DNA of 64,000 nt from Glaciecola sp047250385 (GTDB lineage Bacteria > Pseudomonadota > Gammaproteobacteria > Enterobacterales > Alteromonadaceae), in assembly GCF_047250385.1 (NCBI RefSeq), contig NZ_JBLBVM010000051.1:62001-126000 (forward strand), in the 5' to 3' direction. The notes under the pieces were generated by a model. That model was not told the DNA's origin, did not search any database, and saw nothing but the letters and a program-made list of their open reading frames with translations. Below, piece by piece: positions 1-8,287 of this stretch (position 1 is the first letter of the stretch; each line of letters begins with the position of its first letter). The translations under genes and the position numbers were made by a program.

Positions 1-975
1 CGTCGTTTAAAGACCCTCATTAAGAAAGAAATTCTAGCAGATGCTGAAACTTATGGTGATGATCGTCGCAGTCCTATTGTGGAGCGTGCCGAAGCAAAAG
101 CCATTTCTGAAAAAGAACTCGTTCCGTCTGAGCCGATTACCGTCGTTGTTTCTGACAAAGGCTGGGCACGATGCGCGAAAGGGCATGACATAGACGTAGA
201 AGGCTTGAGTTATAAATCGGGCGATAAGTTTTTGTGCAGTGCGAAAGGCCGAAGTACTCAGCTAGTTGCGTTTATCGATTCATCCGGCAGGGCATTCTCC
301 TGTGATGCACACGGATTACCTTCAGCACGAAGCCAAGGAGAGCCTCTAACAGGCCGCTTTAGTATTGTTGGTGGCGAAACAATAGAACATGTTGTGATGG
401 CCGCAGATGATAAACAATTCCTTATTGGCTCTGATGCAGGTTATGGTTTTGTCGGTAAGTTTTCAGACATGCTGAGCAAGGCAAAAGCGGGTAAAGCCTT
501 TGTCTCCTTGCCAACTGCCGCAAAAGTCATTCGCCCACAGCCTTTAACTAATGTGAAAACCGATTGGTGTTTGTGTATTTCCAATGAAGGTAGAATGCTG
601 TTATTCCCAATTAGGGATCTTCCTGTGCTAGGCAAAGGTAAAGGGAACAAGTTGATGAATATTCCTTCCGCCAAAGCGAAGACGCGTGAAGAGTATTTAA
701 CTGTGTTGACGGTTGTTCCTGAAGGCGCCGATATCAAAGTATTTGCAGGTAAACGCGGAATGACTTTAACAGCAAATGACTTAACTCATTACCAAGGTGA
801 ACGCGGACGCAGAGGAAACAAACTACCAAGGGGACTGCAACGTGTAGATTCCGTTGAGATAGAACTTCCGAAAGTTGCCATTGAGCCCACAACACCTAAT
901 GTTGAAGGTAATGCGCCTAATGATGATACGACTAGCGCTGATAAGCCAAACACAGACGCACCAACCAACGAATAG
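1..975 (+). CDS. parC: DNA topoisomerase IV subunit A, C-terminal part (5' end outside window)
   Basis: The reading frame is open from base 1, so only the last 324 codons are present. ParC is the DNA-cleaving subunit of topoisomerase IV, which decatenates daughter chromosomes with ParE. The visible part is the end of the coiled-coil region followed by the C-terminal beta-pinwheel, whose blade repeats can be seen (GWARCAKGH, SRSTQL-like strand followed by FIDSSGRAF, FLIGSDAGYGF, LCISNEGRMLLF). No GyrA box is visible, which favours ParC over GyrA. The tail is acidic and Asp/Asn/Thr-rich. A hairpin terminator overlaps the stop codon. The catalytic tyrosine domain lies outside the window. Confidence 0.95.
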   Translation, partial: RRLKTLIKKEILADAETYGDDRRSPIVERAEAKAISEKELVPSEPITVVVSDKGWARCAKGHDIDVEGLSYKSGDKFLCSAKGRSTQLVAFIDSSGRAFSCDAHGLPSARSQGEPLTGRFSIVGGETIEHVVMAADDKQFLIGSDAGYGFVGKFSDMLSKAKAGKAFVSLPTAAKVIRPQPLTNVKTDWCLCISNEGRMLLFPIRDLPVLGKGKGNKLMNIPSAKAKTREEYLTVLTVVPEGADIKVFAGKRGMTLTANDLTHYQGERGRRGNKLPRGLQRVDSVEIELPKVAIEPTTPNVEGNAPNDDTTSADKPNTDAPTNE

Positions 976-990
976 TTGGTGCGTTTCTCG
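956..990 (+). terminator. Rho-independent terminator overlapping the parC stop codon
   Basis: A perfect 10 bp stem (ACGCACCAAC at 956-965 pairing with GTTGGTGCGT at 975-984) with a 9 nt loop is followed by TTCTCGTTT. The left arm lies in the last parC codons. The T tract is interrupted, so termination may be partial and allow some readthrough into the DUF3087 gene. Confidence 0.65.
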
Positions 991-1032
991 TTTATCCCCC
1001 TTCATTTGCGTCAAACATACTGCTAGGTTGAT

Positions 1033-1539
1033 ATGCAACTCATAAAGATCGATAAAGCACGCTACCGAAAACACCTCAACATTGTGATTGTTAGTTGTGT
1101 TGCGGGTTTAGCAATTGCTAGCTTGAGTATTTCACAATTGTTAATTGCTTTGTTTCCTGACGAAAGCGGCACCCACTTTCATTGGAACTTAAGTGGTGTG
1201 ATCATCTCAAGTCTTGCGATTGCTCTGATTTTGAATAAATACCGTCACCATGAATTCATGCGTGAAGTGGTATATGTTTGGGAATTAAAGAAAGCACTCA
1301 ACAGAATCAATCGCAAAATGCCCAAGTTAAAAGCAGCTGCTGAGGAAGGTAATATTAATGCAATGCTGGCTATTCATTACAGTTATGCTGGTTCACGGCT
1401 GCTATGGCATTTAGATGACAACACTATCATTATGGATCAGCTTGCAATAAGCCAAGCAGAGCTGGATGTTTTGGCTGCTAAGTATAAGGTAACGCTTAAT
1501 GCTGACGACTATAGTGAGAACATCTTAAAGACTTTTTAG
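1033..1539 (+). CDS. DUF3087 family inner-membrane protein
   Basis: This 168-residue protein matches the DUF3087 family, which commonly sits just after parC in Alteromonadales; its function is unknown. Two hydrophobic segments (about residues 15-40 and 53-68) should cross the inner membrane. A soluble C-terminal half follows, rich in Lys/Arg at first (KKALNRINRKMPKLKAA) and then helical, with a conserved-looking HYSYAGSRLLWHLDD stretch. It follows parC in the same direction after a terminator, so it may have its own promoter. The family call is from recall of the sequence pattern, not a search. Confidence 0.75.
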   Translation: MQLIKIDKARYRKHLNIVIVSCVAGLAIASLSISQLLIALFPDESGTHFHWNLSGVIISSLAIALILNKYRHHEFMREVVYVWELKKALNRINRKMPKLKAAAEEGNINAMLAIHYSYAGSRLLWHLDDNTIIMDQLAISQAELDVLAAKYKVTLNADDYSENILKTF

Positions 1540-1550
1540 TTAGACCTTCC

Positions 1551-1673
1551 GTCATTCCATCGAAGGATGGAACCTCCTCAAAAGCTTACTGGTCATTCCA
1601 TCGAAGGATGGAACCTCCTAAAAAGCTTACTGGTCACTCCATCGAAGGATGGAATCTCCTAAAAAGTTTAGTA
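1551..1673. repeat. Three tandem 41 bp hairpin repeats (REP/dRS3-like)
   Basis: Three head-to-tail 41 bp units lie at 1551-1591, 1592-1632 and 1633-1673. Each holds TTCCATC-GAAG-GATGGAA or a close variant, a 7 bp stem with a GAAG loop, followed by an A/T-rich spacer with AAGCTTACTG. Unit 3 has diverged (CACTCC, GGAATC, AGTTTA). The core resembles the widespread extragenic GTCATTCC...GGAATC hairpins. It lies between the DUF3087 gene and the convergent phosphatase gene and could act as a bidirectional terminator or mRNA stabiliser. Confidence 0.85.
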
Positions 1674-1728
1674 AGAACAATAAAAATCGTATGTCTCGAA
1701 CTCAGGTTTTACCGTAGGGTTTATTTAC

Positions 1729-2286
1729 TTATTCCGAGGCTTCACTCATATACTTCGCTTTCACTTCGTCAATAAAATCTTGCCAAGTTTCGTCTGGCTG
1801 CCAAATTGCATCTAAGTCTTTTTTCGCAATTGCTTCAGGCTCATTCAATTGAGTAACACGATATAGATAAGTGAAGACTGCACCACGCCAATTCAATTTG
1901 CAATGTGTGAGTGTGATGCCGCCAGTCGCTTCGAAGCTTTTCATTGTCGCGACGTACTCTTCAAAGTTTTCTAGCGTTGGATTTTTCCATTCAACAGCGA
2001 CATTATGGTATTTCAGGCCTAAGGCATTCATTAATTTGATTTCTTCGCTTCTATCATCTGGAAGCAAATCAATGACATTACGCACTCCATTTGCTTTCAG
2101 CGTTTCGAAGTGCACACGGGTAGGCAAACCAGAACTAACCATGTCTGCCGTATTCACTTGAAAGTTTCTTAAATCATCTAGCATAGGTTCTGACTTTTGT
2201 GAGCTCATGAGTTTAAAACTTGCCATGAGCATGGTGCTGATTAATAAAAATACAGTAATTGAGGTACGAAAAAAAGAGGGCTTCAT
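1729..2286 (-). CDS. Periplasmic PTP-like phosphatase (DUF442/BLH-type fold)
   Basis: The 185-residue protein has an N-terminal hydrophobic segment (about residues 8-25; signal peptide or anchor), so it probably acts in the periplasm. The remainder resembles the beta-lactamase-hydrolase-like/DUF442 phosphatases, with GVRNVIDLLPDD near residue 67 and a phosphate-binding loop HCKLNWRGA at about 128-136. Cys129 and Arg134 are the presumed nucleophile and phosphate-binding residues (C-X4-R). Most members have a Gly/Ser-rich loop; here it is K-L-N-W, so activity is uncertain. It appears monocistronic and substrates are unknown. Confidence 0.7.
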   Translation of the reverse strand: MKPSFFRTSITVFLLISTMLMASFKLMSSQKSEPMLDDLRNFQVNTADMVSSGLPTRVHFETLKANGVRNVIDLLPDDRSEEIKLMNALGLKYHNVAVEWKNPTLENFEEYVATMKSFEATGGITLTHCKLNWRGAVFTYLYRVTQLNEPEAIAKKDLDAIWQPDETWQDFIDEVKAKYMSEASE

Positions 2287-2405
2287 TTGTATATCCTATT
2301 GTAATGTAACTTGTTTGGAGCTTGTGCTCGTCATTCTTAACAGTGTTTCACGTAGGGTTTGCCGTGCTTTTTAAACAGTACACTTTTTAGTAGTAAAGTG
2401 TTTAC

Positions 2406-3101
2406 TCACTTCTTAGGTTTGTCTTTGTCAGTGGCCTCTGGCGGTTCGGTAGCAAGAACACCTTCATCATTGATCGCTTCGTGAATGACAGTTGCATCAT
2501 TCACGCTGTTTTTCTTGTCGTTGTTAATCACGATAGTAGGGACAATCTTACCAAAACCTTGCAAGCGCCTTTTTGGGTTGAGCATTGAAAGTCGCGTTAA
2601 AAGCAGATTATTTGGATACATAATTACTTCATCTTCATCAGTAACTAGCTTGATATTGAACAGGTTTACCTCTGCGATGGTGCCTTCGACGAAGTTATCA
2701 CCTTCAAATATACGAATGAAATTGCCGCGGCTATATGATGGTTGAAATAATAAAATAAAGTAGGCGGTGATATTGCTTAAAAGTGACCAGTTCGCAAACA
2801 GCGCGACACCTGTAATGGTGATTAACGAAGTGGAAATTAATAATAGTCCGGAAAAATCTATGCCCCAAACGATAAGCAAGCCAGCTACCGTCATGGTGCC
2901 AATAATGACTCGCATCATGTTAAAAGCCTTGAGCGCGCTTTCTTCACTTAGCTTACTAATTTTTACGCCATTCTTTACTTTCGGCAAGGTCCACTTAACG
3001 ATAATTAAGTGCAGCAGGATAACGGCGGCAGACCAAATTAAGTTGACGTAATATTGGTTTAGCCATGAGACAAAATCAGAAACAACAGGTAAATCGGGCA
3101 T
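2406..3101 (-). CDS. Small-conductance mechanosensitive channel-like protein (MscS family)
   Basis: I chose the Met at 3101 (231 residues) because GGAAAG lies just upstream; a longer in-frame start at 3200 adds 33 residues without a convincing ribosome site. Three hydrophobic helices (about residues 17-35, 62-80 and 85-115) precede an MscS beta domain. The pore-lining TM3 and the stretch from GNFIRIFEG to EVNLFNIKLV are typical, as is the PNNLLLT segment. Such channels open on membrane tension and release solutes on hypo-osmotic shock. The C-terminus is short and ends in a charged tail. It is divergent from rimK. Confidence 0.85.
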   Translation of the reverse strand: MPDLPVVSDFVSWLNQYYVNLIWSAAVILLHLIIVKWTLPKVKNGVKISKLSEESALKAFNMMRVIIGTMTVAGLLIVWGIDFSGLLLISTSLITITGVALFANWSLLSNITAYFILLFQPSYSRGNFIRIFEGDNFVEGTIAEVNLFNIKLVTDEDEVIMYPNNLLLTRLSMLNPKRRLQGFGKIVPTIVINNDKKNSVNDATVIHEAINDEGVLATEPPEATDKDKPKK

Positions 3102-3276
3102 TCGGCTTTCCAAAAATAGGGTTAAATGAGTGTGCTTAGCATCACATAATGTGGGTATATTAATATTAATGGTACTGAAAAGTATTGCCAAATTACGCAA
3201 TTAACGAAAATAAAAGTATTCAAACCTAAAGTTTAAGGATATATAGTGGCCCTACATTAATATGCCGAGGATTCTT

Positions 3277-4182
3277 ATGAAAATAGCCATTTTGTCACGT
3301 AACCCTAAATTGTATTCAACCAGACGCTTTGTCGAAGCTGGGGAAAAATTAGGCCATCAAATAGATGTTATCGACACCATGCATTGCTACATGGACGTGA
3401 CGAGTAGCCGACCTTCTGTTCGCTACAAAGGTAAAGCTTTACCACGCTATGATGCGGTGATCCCTAGAATTGGCGCATCAGTGACATTTTATGGAACATC
3501 AGTCGTTCGTCAATTCGAAATGATGGGCACTTACTCCATTAATGAATCGGTTGCGATTAGTCGCTCAAGAGACAAATTACGCTCACTTCAATTATTGTCC
3601 CGTAAAGGTATTGGCATGCCTCGTACAGGGTTTGCAAATCACCCAGACAGAATTGATGACTTGATTAAAAACGTCGGTGGTGCGCCTGTAGTTATTAAAT
3701 TACTAGAGGGCACACAAGGGATCGGCGTAGTATTAGCTGATACTGCCAAAGCTGCTGAATCCATTATTGAAGCATTCATGGGTCTTAAAGCGAGTATCTT
3801 AGTTCAGGAATATATTGAAGAAGCTGGTGGTGCTGACATCCGCTGTCTAGTTGTAGGCGGCAAAGTCATTGCAGCGATGAAGCGTCAAGGTGCACCTGGA
3901 GAGTTTCGCTCAAATTTACACCGAGGTGGTTCGGCTAGTTTAGTACGTTTATCACCAGCGGAGCGCAAGACAGCTTTAGATGCAGCGAAAACTATGGGAC
4001 TGAATATGTGCGGTGTAGATATTCTGCGCTCGAAGAATGGTCCAATGGTAATGGAAGTGAACTCTTCACCAGGCCTTGAGGGAATTGAGACCGCAACAGG
4101 CAAAGATATTGCAAGTATGATCATCGAATTTATCGCAAAAACAGCAACACCAAATAAAACAAAGACTAAAGGCAAAGGCTAA
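3277..4182 (+). CDS. rimK: Ribosomal protein S6--L-glutamate ligase (RimK)
   Basis: RimK is an ATP-grasp ligase that adds glutamates to the C-terminus of ribosomal protein S6 and can make poly-alpha-glutamate. I chose the ATG at 3277 because GAGG lies 6 nt upstream and this gives 301 residues, matching the family (E. coli 300); an ATG at 3262 would add five residues. Seen are the pre-ATP-grasp domain (MKIAILSRN...), SRSRDKLRSLQLL, the nucleotide-binding VIKLLEGTQGIGV loop, GADIRCLVVGGKV and the metal-binding MEVNSSPGLEGIE. The lysine-rich tail (TKTKGKG) is unremarkable. It is first in a three-gene cassette, with 3 nt to the next start. Confidence 0.95.
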   Translation: MKIAILSRNPKLYSTRRFVEAGEKLGHQIDVIDTMHCYMDVTSSRPSVRYKGKALPRYDAVIPRIGASVTFYGTSVVRQFEMMGTYSINESVAISRSRDKLRSLQLLSRKGIGMPRTGFANHPDRIDDLIKNVGGAPVVIKLLEGTQGIGVVLADTAKAAESIIEAFMGLKASILVQEYIEEAGGADIRCLVVGGKVIAAMKRQGAPGEFRSNLHRGGSASLVRLSPAERKTALDAAKTMGLNMCGVDILRSKNGPMVMEVNSSPGLEGIETATGKDIASMIIEFIAKTATPNKTKTKGKG

Positions 4183-4185
4183 AAC

Positions 4186-5223
4186 ATGAAACGCGCAAAC
4201 TTTACGATTGGTGGGGAAGTGGTTAAGCCTGGAGAGCATAAAAGACTGCAATTGCAGATGCCTCCGCTTTATACCGATACAAGTATGGGGATTCCGGTCT
4301 TCGTACAACATGGAAAACGACCTGGCCCAACGCTTTTTGTTAGTGCCGCGATCCACGGTGATGAATTAAATGGCATTGAAATTATTAGCCGACTAATTAA
4401 AACACGCCCAATTAAAAGTTTGCGAGGTACGTTAATAGCCATACCGATGGTAAATGTATACGGTGTACTGAATCAAAGTCGTTATCTGCCGGATAGGCGG
4501 GACTTGAACAGATGCTTCCCAGGCAGTAAGAAAGGTTCACTGGCTGGGCGTATTGCACGCCTATTTTTAGATGAAATCGTTAGTAAGTGTGACTTCGGTA
4601 TTGATCTCCACACAGGAGCAATCCACCGCTCTAATTTGCCGCAAATTCGCGCTAATTTGGATGATCCTGCTACCTTAGAAATGGCTGAAGCCTTTGGTGT
4701 ACCAGTTTTATTAAACGCTGATATTCGAGATGGTTCATTACGGCAAGCAGCTGCTGATGAAGGTGCGAAAGTGTTACTTTACGAAGCGGGTGAAGCCTTA
4801 AGGTATGACGAATTTTCTATTAGAGCCGGCGTTAAGGGTATTATTAAGGTAATGCGCAGTGTCGGTATGCTCAACAAAACTAAAGCTCGCGGACACAGCA
4901 TCAAACCATTCGTTGCTAGACAGAGCGGCTGGGTTAGAGCAAATGTCAGTGGTTTCGTTATGCACAAGGCACAATTAGGTGATCATGTGTCAAAAGGGGA
5001 TGTGTTAGCAGTTATTTCCAACCCATTTGGCGAACAGTTGGGAACGATTGATTCTCCCGCTACCGGTGTCGTGATTGGAAAACAAAACATTCCATTAGCA
5101 CAAGAAGGGGAAGCAATTTACCATGTTGCTTACTTTAAAAAGCCTGATCAGGTAGCTGAACACGTTGAATTGCTGCAAGACAACTTAGTCGTACCTGATG
5201 ATTCCGTTGATATAAAAATGTAA
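4186..5223 (+). CDS. Succinylglutamate desuccinylase/aspartoacylase family metallo-hydrolase
   Basis: This 345-residue protein belongs to the AstE/AspA branch of the M14 zinc carboxypeptidase fold. The zinc ligands are visible as HGDE (His57, Glu60) and His142 in DLHTG, with Glu200 in the LLYEAGE stretch the likely general base. After about residue 245 a small beta-rich domain resembles a biotinyl/lipoyl barrel (GWVRANVSGFV ... GDHVSKGDVLAVI), typical of this subgroup rather than of true AstE. It starts 3 nt after rimK, so the two are probably translationally coupled. The substrate is unknown; its position suggests it acts on a glutamylated product of RimK rather than in arginine catabolism. 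Confidence 0.85.
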   Translation: MKRANFTIGGEVVKPGEHKRLQLQMPPLYTDTSMGIPVFVQHGKRPGPTLFVSAAIHGDELNGIEIISRLIKTRPIKSLRGTLIAIPMVNVYGVLNQSRYLPDRRDLNRCFPGSKKGSLAGRIARLFLDEIVSKCDFGIDLHTGAIHRSNLPQIRANLDDPATLEMAEAFGVPVLLNADIRDGSLRQAAADEGAKVLLYEAGEALRYDEFSIRAGVKGIIKVMRSVGMLNKTKARGHSIKPFVARQSGWVRANVSGFVMHKAQLGDHVSKGDVLAVISNPFGEQLGTIDSPATGVVIGKQNIPLAQEGEAIYHVAYFKKPDQVAEHVELLQDNLVVPDDSVDIKM

Positions 5224-5245
5224 AGCTATAAAAGAGATGTCAAAA

Positions 5246-5677
5246 ATGAACGAAAAGATAATAGTGGGTAACTTGGAGCTATGCGATCTTCCGCAATTAG
5301 GTATAAAAGGTCTTCATGTGCGCGTAGACACAGGCGCCACCACTTCATCCTTGCATGTCGATAACATAGAAGAAATTGATATTGATGAAGACACGTGGAT
5401 TAAGTTTGATATTCATCCCGATATTCATGATGTAAAAAAGCTTATTCGTTGCGAGGCGAAAGTTGAGGGAAAGCGAGCAGTTAAGAGCTCTACTGCAACT
5501 CGACAACGTCGTTATGTGATTCAAACAGATATTGTTATGGCAAACCAACGGTGGCCTATTCAATTGACCTTAACGGATCGTTCTGAAATGACGTATTTAA
5601 TGTTATTTGGGCGTGAGGCTATGGCGGGTAAGTTTATTGTTGATCCTGAACTAGAGTACGTATTGAATAAAGCATAG
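5246..5677 (+). CDS. rimB: Retropepsin-like 'ATP-dependent zinc protease' family protein (RimB-like)
   Basis: I chose the ATG at 5246 (143 residues) since the AAGAG ribosome site is well spaced for it; an ATG at 5237 adds three residues. The protein matches the family often annotated as ATP-dependent zinc protease (Pfam PF05618), which has a retropepsin-like fold. The catalytic motif DTGA is at about residues 28-31 (VDTGATTSSLH) and the second conserved motif is LFGREAM near residue 113. In Pseudomonas a member of this family (RimB) is encoded with rimK and modulates it. Third gene of the rimK cassette; only 2 nt separate it from the convergent PstS-like gene. Confidence 0.8.
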   Translation: MNEKIIVGNLELCDLPQLGIKGLHVRVDTGATTSSLHVDNIEEIDIDEDTWIKFDIHPDIHDVKKLIRCEAKVEGKRAVKSSTATRQRRYVIQTDIVMANQRWPIQLTLTDRSEMTYLMLFGREAMAGKFIVDPELEYVLNKA

Positions 5678-5679
5678 TT

Positions 5680-6096
5680 TCAATTCATTTCGTAAACAAT
5701 TATCAAGCCATCTGGTAACTTTGTATCAGATGGTAAATAGGCGACGGTTTCTTTATTGTTTTGCAAGTGCGCAAGTAAAGATTCAAGTGAATCAAATTCA
5801 CGAGGCGCCTTTTTACGTCCACTAAAGCGCATTTGTGCCCAGTAAGATTGAATGCGTGATTCAGTTAGGCCAACGACCCTAGTATTAAATGTATAGCGAG
5901 TTTTGTTCTTAGGGGCTAGCACAATAGGCTTTAATAGGAACTGTGAATTATCACCCATGAATATATCGCGTACTTGACGCTTATTCAGTGTGATGTCAGC
6001 CTGCTCGGTATTAGCAACAATAATCAAGTCTGATGCATAGCTGCTAAGACTTATTGTTAATAAAAGAGATAAGGCTAGTTTCATACCTAAGCTCAT
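5680..6096 (-). CDS. Small PstS-like periplasmic substrate-binding protein
   Basis: A 138-residue secreted protein from the ATG at 6096, which overlaps the upstream porin stop as TGATG. The signal peptide is clear (KLALSLLLTISLSSYAS). The mature part resembles one lobe of the phosphate-binding PstS family (NKRQVRDIFMGD, then the RYTFN and SYWAQMRFSGRKKAP segments), a short form common in marine gammaproteobacteria and often paired with a porin or sensor gene. No transporter genes are adjacent, so it may be a sensory or scavenging partner rather than a Pst component. The ligand is unknown. Confidence 0.75.
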   Translation of the reverse strand: MSLGMKLALSLLLTISLSSYASDLIIVANTEQADITLNKRQVRDIFMGDNSQFLLKPIVLAPKNKTRYTFNTRVVGLTESRIQSYWAQMRFSGRKKAPREFDSLESLLAHLQNNKETVAYLPSDTKLPDGLIIVYEMN

Positions 6097-7301
6097 CAAA
6101 ACACCCACTCAATGCCAATTTGATAGAGTGTCGCTTTTCTATCAAAGTCGGGATCGCTTATGTCTGAAAAGAACGAGCTTTCGCCAGGTTCACCATTTAA
6201 GAAAGTGATATCTGCTTTCGCCGCCATGTTATGTCGAAAGTCCCAACGAAAACCGATTGAAATTGAATCTAAGTCGTAAAGTGGTAAGTTCCCAGTTATC
6301 TGATCATAGGCAAATGAAAGCTGGTCTAAGCCAGGGTTGACGCCCTTCGGAATTAAATTCTCTGTCGTGTTGTAAGCAGTTTTAGAAGTTGAATAGCTTA
6401 CATGGGTTTGAAATGGATAGAAATTATACCCTGCTGTTAAGTAATAGGAGTCAACTTCTGGAACGACAAGTAGATCGGACGCAATTTTTACCCATTCGGC
6501 ACCAAAAAAGTAGTCGAGATCATCATATTTTACACTTGCTTGATAACCCACTGCTTTGCCATTAAATCGTAAAGATTCAGCGTTTTCTTTGAAGCCAGCA
6601 AACTCAATAGCGTCGGAAAACTGAGTAAAAGCCGGCACATCTGCAAAAAAATCAGCTGATTGAGTTACCGATATACGGAGGCTCAAGTTGCCCTTACTTA
6701 AGTTGAGAATTGCTCCCTTAATTTCATCTACATCAATGGGAACTTGTTCATCTTGACGCTTAAACTCGCCTTCGTATACACCGTAATATGCTTCAATATC
6801 AAAATTGATTTCATTAACATTGAGGCGATAGGTTGCAGAGACTCCTTCGTAGTTAGAAAACAGAATTCCACTATAGACCTGTTGTGGTGGAGATATCCAA
6901 TGATATGCGAATCCTACATCAAGGACGTCACTATACTGAAAAAATGAAGTACGTAGCTTTCCTATCTTAAATTGCCAATTCTGGTTAGGCTGATAGTTGA
7001 GATATAACCACTCAAGGCCAGATTCGCGATCACTGCTAGTATGAGCTAATAATTGAGCCGAGAGGCTAAGCGTTTCGGTAATTTTTAAATCGCTTTGTAA
7101 GGCAAACAATGATTGCTGCGAGAAGCTTAAATGATTCGTATAGTCTTCATATTTTGCACCTTTGTCATCCAGATACCCGCCAATAACGCGACCGAAACCG
7201 CTAAATTCAATTCGGTCTGAAAGGTCAGTTAAGGCATATGAAGGTACAGCAACAGTACTAATCAAAGCGCTCAGTATGATGCCTTTGGAATTAATAAACA
7301 T
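6096..7301 (-). CDS. Outer-membrane beta-barrel porin-like protein
   Basis: The 401-residue protein has a signal peptide (residues 1-23, ending ...PSYA) and alternating hydrophobic/aromatic beta strands throughout (FSGFGRVIGGYL, LFALQSDLKI, WLYLNYQPN, WQFKIGKLRTSFFQYSDVLDVG), ending in the C-terminal Phe signature (IGIEWVF) of Bam-inserted barrels. The strand GKLRTSFFQYSD resembles those of porins found next to PstS-like genes. It is first in a two-gene operon with the PstS-like gene (TGATG stop/start overlap), suggesting coupled expression for uptake or sensing of an anion, which is inference. Solute unknown. Confidence 0.8.
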   Translation of the reverse strand: MFINSKGIILSALISTVAVPSYALTDLSDRIEFSGFGRVIGGYLDDKGAKYEDYTNHLSFSQQSLFALQSDLKITETLSLSAQLLAHTSSDRESGLEWLYLNYQPNQNWQFKIGKLRTSFFQYSDVLDVGFAYHWISPPQQVYSGILFSNYEGVSATYRLNVNEINFDIEAYYGVYEGEFKRQDEQVPIDVDEIKGAILNLSKGNLSLRISVTQSADFFADVPAFTQFSDAIEFAGFKENAESLRFNGKAVGYQASVKYDDLDYFFGAEWVKIASDLLVVPEVDSYYLTAGYNFYPFQTHVSYSTSKTAYNTTENLIPKGVNPGLDQLSFAYDQITGNLPLYDLDSISIGFRWDFRHNMAAKADITFLNGEPGESSFFSDISDPDFDRKATLYQIGIEWVF

Positions 7302-7412
7302 GCGTTTTTTTATGGCCTAAGGTGGAAAAAAAGATGATGGGGTATTGTGCCGCAAATTAAGGAAGGTAAGGTTTAGATTAATATACGTTGTTATTATTGC
7401 TGAATAAATAAA

Positions 7413-7437
7413 GGTGAGCGCGTTGCCGCAACTCACC
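7413..7437 (-). terminator. Probable terminator of the ast operon
   Basis: On the minus strand GGTGAG ... CTCACC closes a hairpin with an inner TTG/CAA pairing, followed by TTTATTTATT. It lies about 25 nt after the DUF1338 stop codon, where the astC-astA-astD-DUF1338 transcript would end. Confidence 0.5.
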
Positions 7438-7461
7438 ATTTAGTATGCATTTAGCTTCTGA

Positions 7462-8268
7462 TTACTGGACGTTGGTACTTTCAAATATCTTATCAGCAGA
7501 GGCTGCTACAAAACCTTGGTAGTATTCGCCATTATTCATTTTGTAGCGTTGAGCAAATTCATAAAAGCAGCTTGGGATAGAAACGGTTGTATCTGCAAAA
7601 GCAACTTCGGACGAATCGGCCATCGTGGAAGATTGAGCTAGACAAACGTCTTTTCCACCCTTGATTTCGCCACCTGATGTGTTGAGTTTAAACCCAGCAG
7701 GATGCAATATCTTATTCACTTCAGTGAGTTCGTTGAGACTCTGTAAATGATTTACACTGACTGTAAAATGATTCGCGCGAAAACCCCACGCAGCAACCCA
7801 AGCAGCGTACTCTGATTCTGCTAGCAAGGTTTTATACTCGCTATGTGACACCGCCCAATGCGTGCCAGAATACAAGAAATTATCAGCTTCTACAGCGCCT
7901 TGCGGAACACTATCGACCAACTTTTTAATAATGCTTTGAGCTGTCTTACTCAATTCATTTACTCTAAGTTCGCTAATAAACACCTTAGGTTGTGTGATGT
8001 CTGGATGCTCAAAGTGTTGGGCTCTTAATTTCTTTAGCTCAAAATCATAGTCACCTTTCTTTTCGTAACCTAAGCTTAAGAAGTGAGCGGCTAACTTGTC
8101 TAAGTTAACAGCTTCTAAATCAAAAGTTCGTAAAGCGATGTGATCATTAATGATGTCTGATACACCCGTTTTATTGCCTAACAATTGATGGATCTTATGG
8201 GCCGATGGCGTGATCTGAATGTAATCTTGCCAAAGACCTTGGAACAATTTGTTGATATCTGTATGCAT
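7462..8268 (-). CDS. DUF1338 family iron-dependent oxygenase-like protein (HglS/YdcJ-related)
   Basis: The 268-residue protein belongs to DUF1338. The characterised member HglS is an Fe(II) enzyme that converts 2-oxoadipate to D-2-hydroxyglutarate in lysine catabolism. The presumed metal triad is visible as His43 (DHIALR), His167 (NHFTV) and Glu237 (FYEFAQRY), with Arg47 four residues after the first His, as in HglS. The protein is much shorter than HglS (about 460 residues), so the substrate may differ. It is the last gene of the ast operon, 19 nt after astD, which points to a role in amino-acid breakdown. Confidence 0.8.
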   Translation of the reverse strand: MHTDINKLFQGLWQDYIQITPSAHKIHQLLGNKTGVSDIINDHIALRTFDLEAVNLDKLAAHFLSLGYEKKGDYDFELKKLRAQHFEHPDITQPKVFISELRVNELSKTAQSIIKKLVDSVPQGAVEADNFLYSGTHWAVSHSEYKTLLAESEYAAWVAAWGFRANHFTVSVNHLQSLNELTEVNKILHPAGFKLNTSGGEIKGGKDVCLAQSSTMADSSEVAFADTTVSIPSCFYEFAQRYKMNNGEYYQGFVAASADKIFESTNVQ

Positions 8269-8287
8269 ATTAAATTTTCTAAACCAA

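Noticed and set aside
1551..1673. The 41 bp repeats as a CRISPR array
   Set aside because: The whole unit, including the segment between hairpins, is repeated; there are no unique spacers and no cas genes in the window.
2406..3200. Longer MscS-like protein starting at 3200
   Set aside because: The extra 33 residues have no family resemblance and the ribosome site fits the Met at 3101.
4186..5223. Calling the M14-type hydrolase astE
   Set aside because: It is linked to rimK rather than ast genes and has an extra C-terminal barrel domain unlike true AstE.
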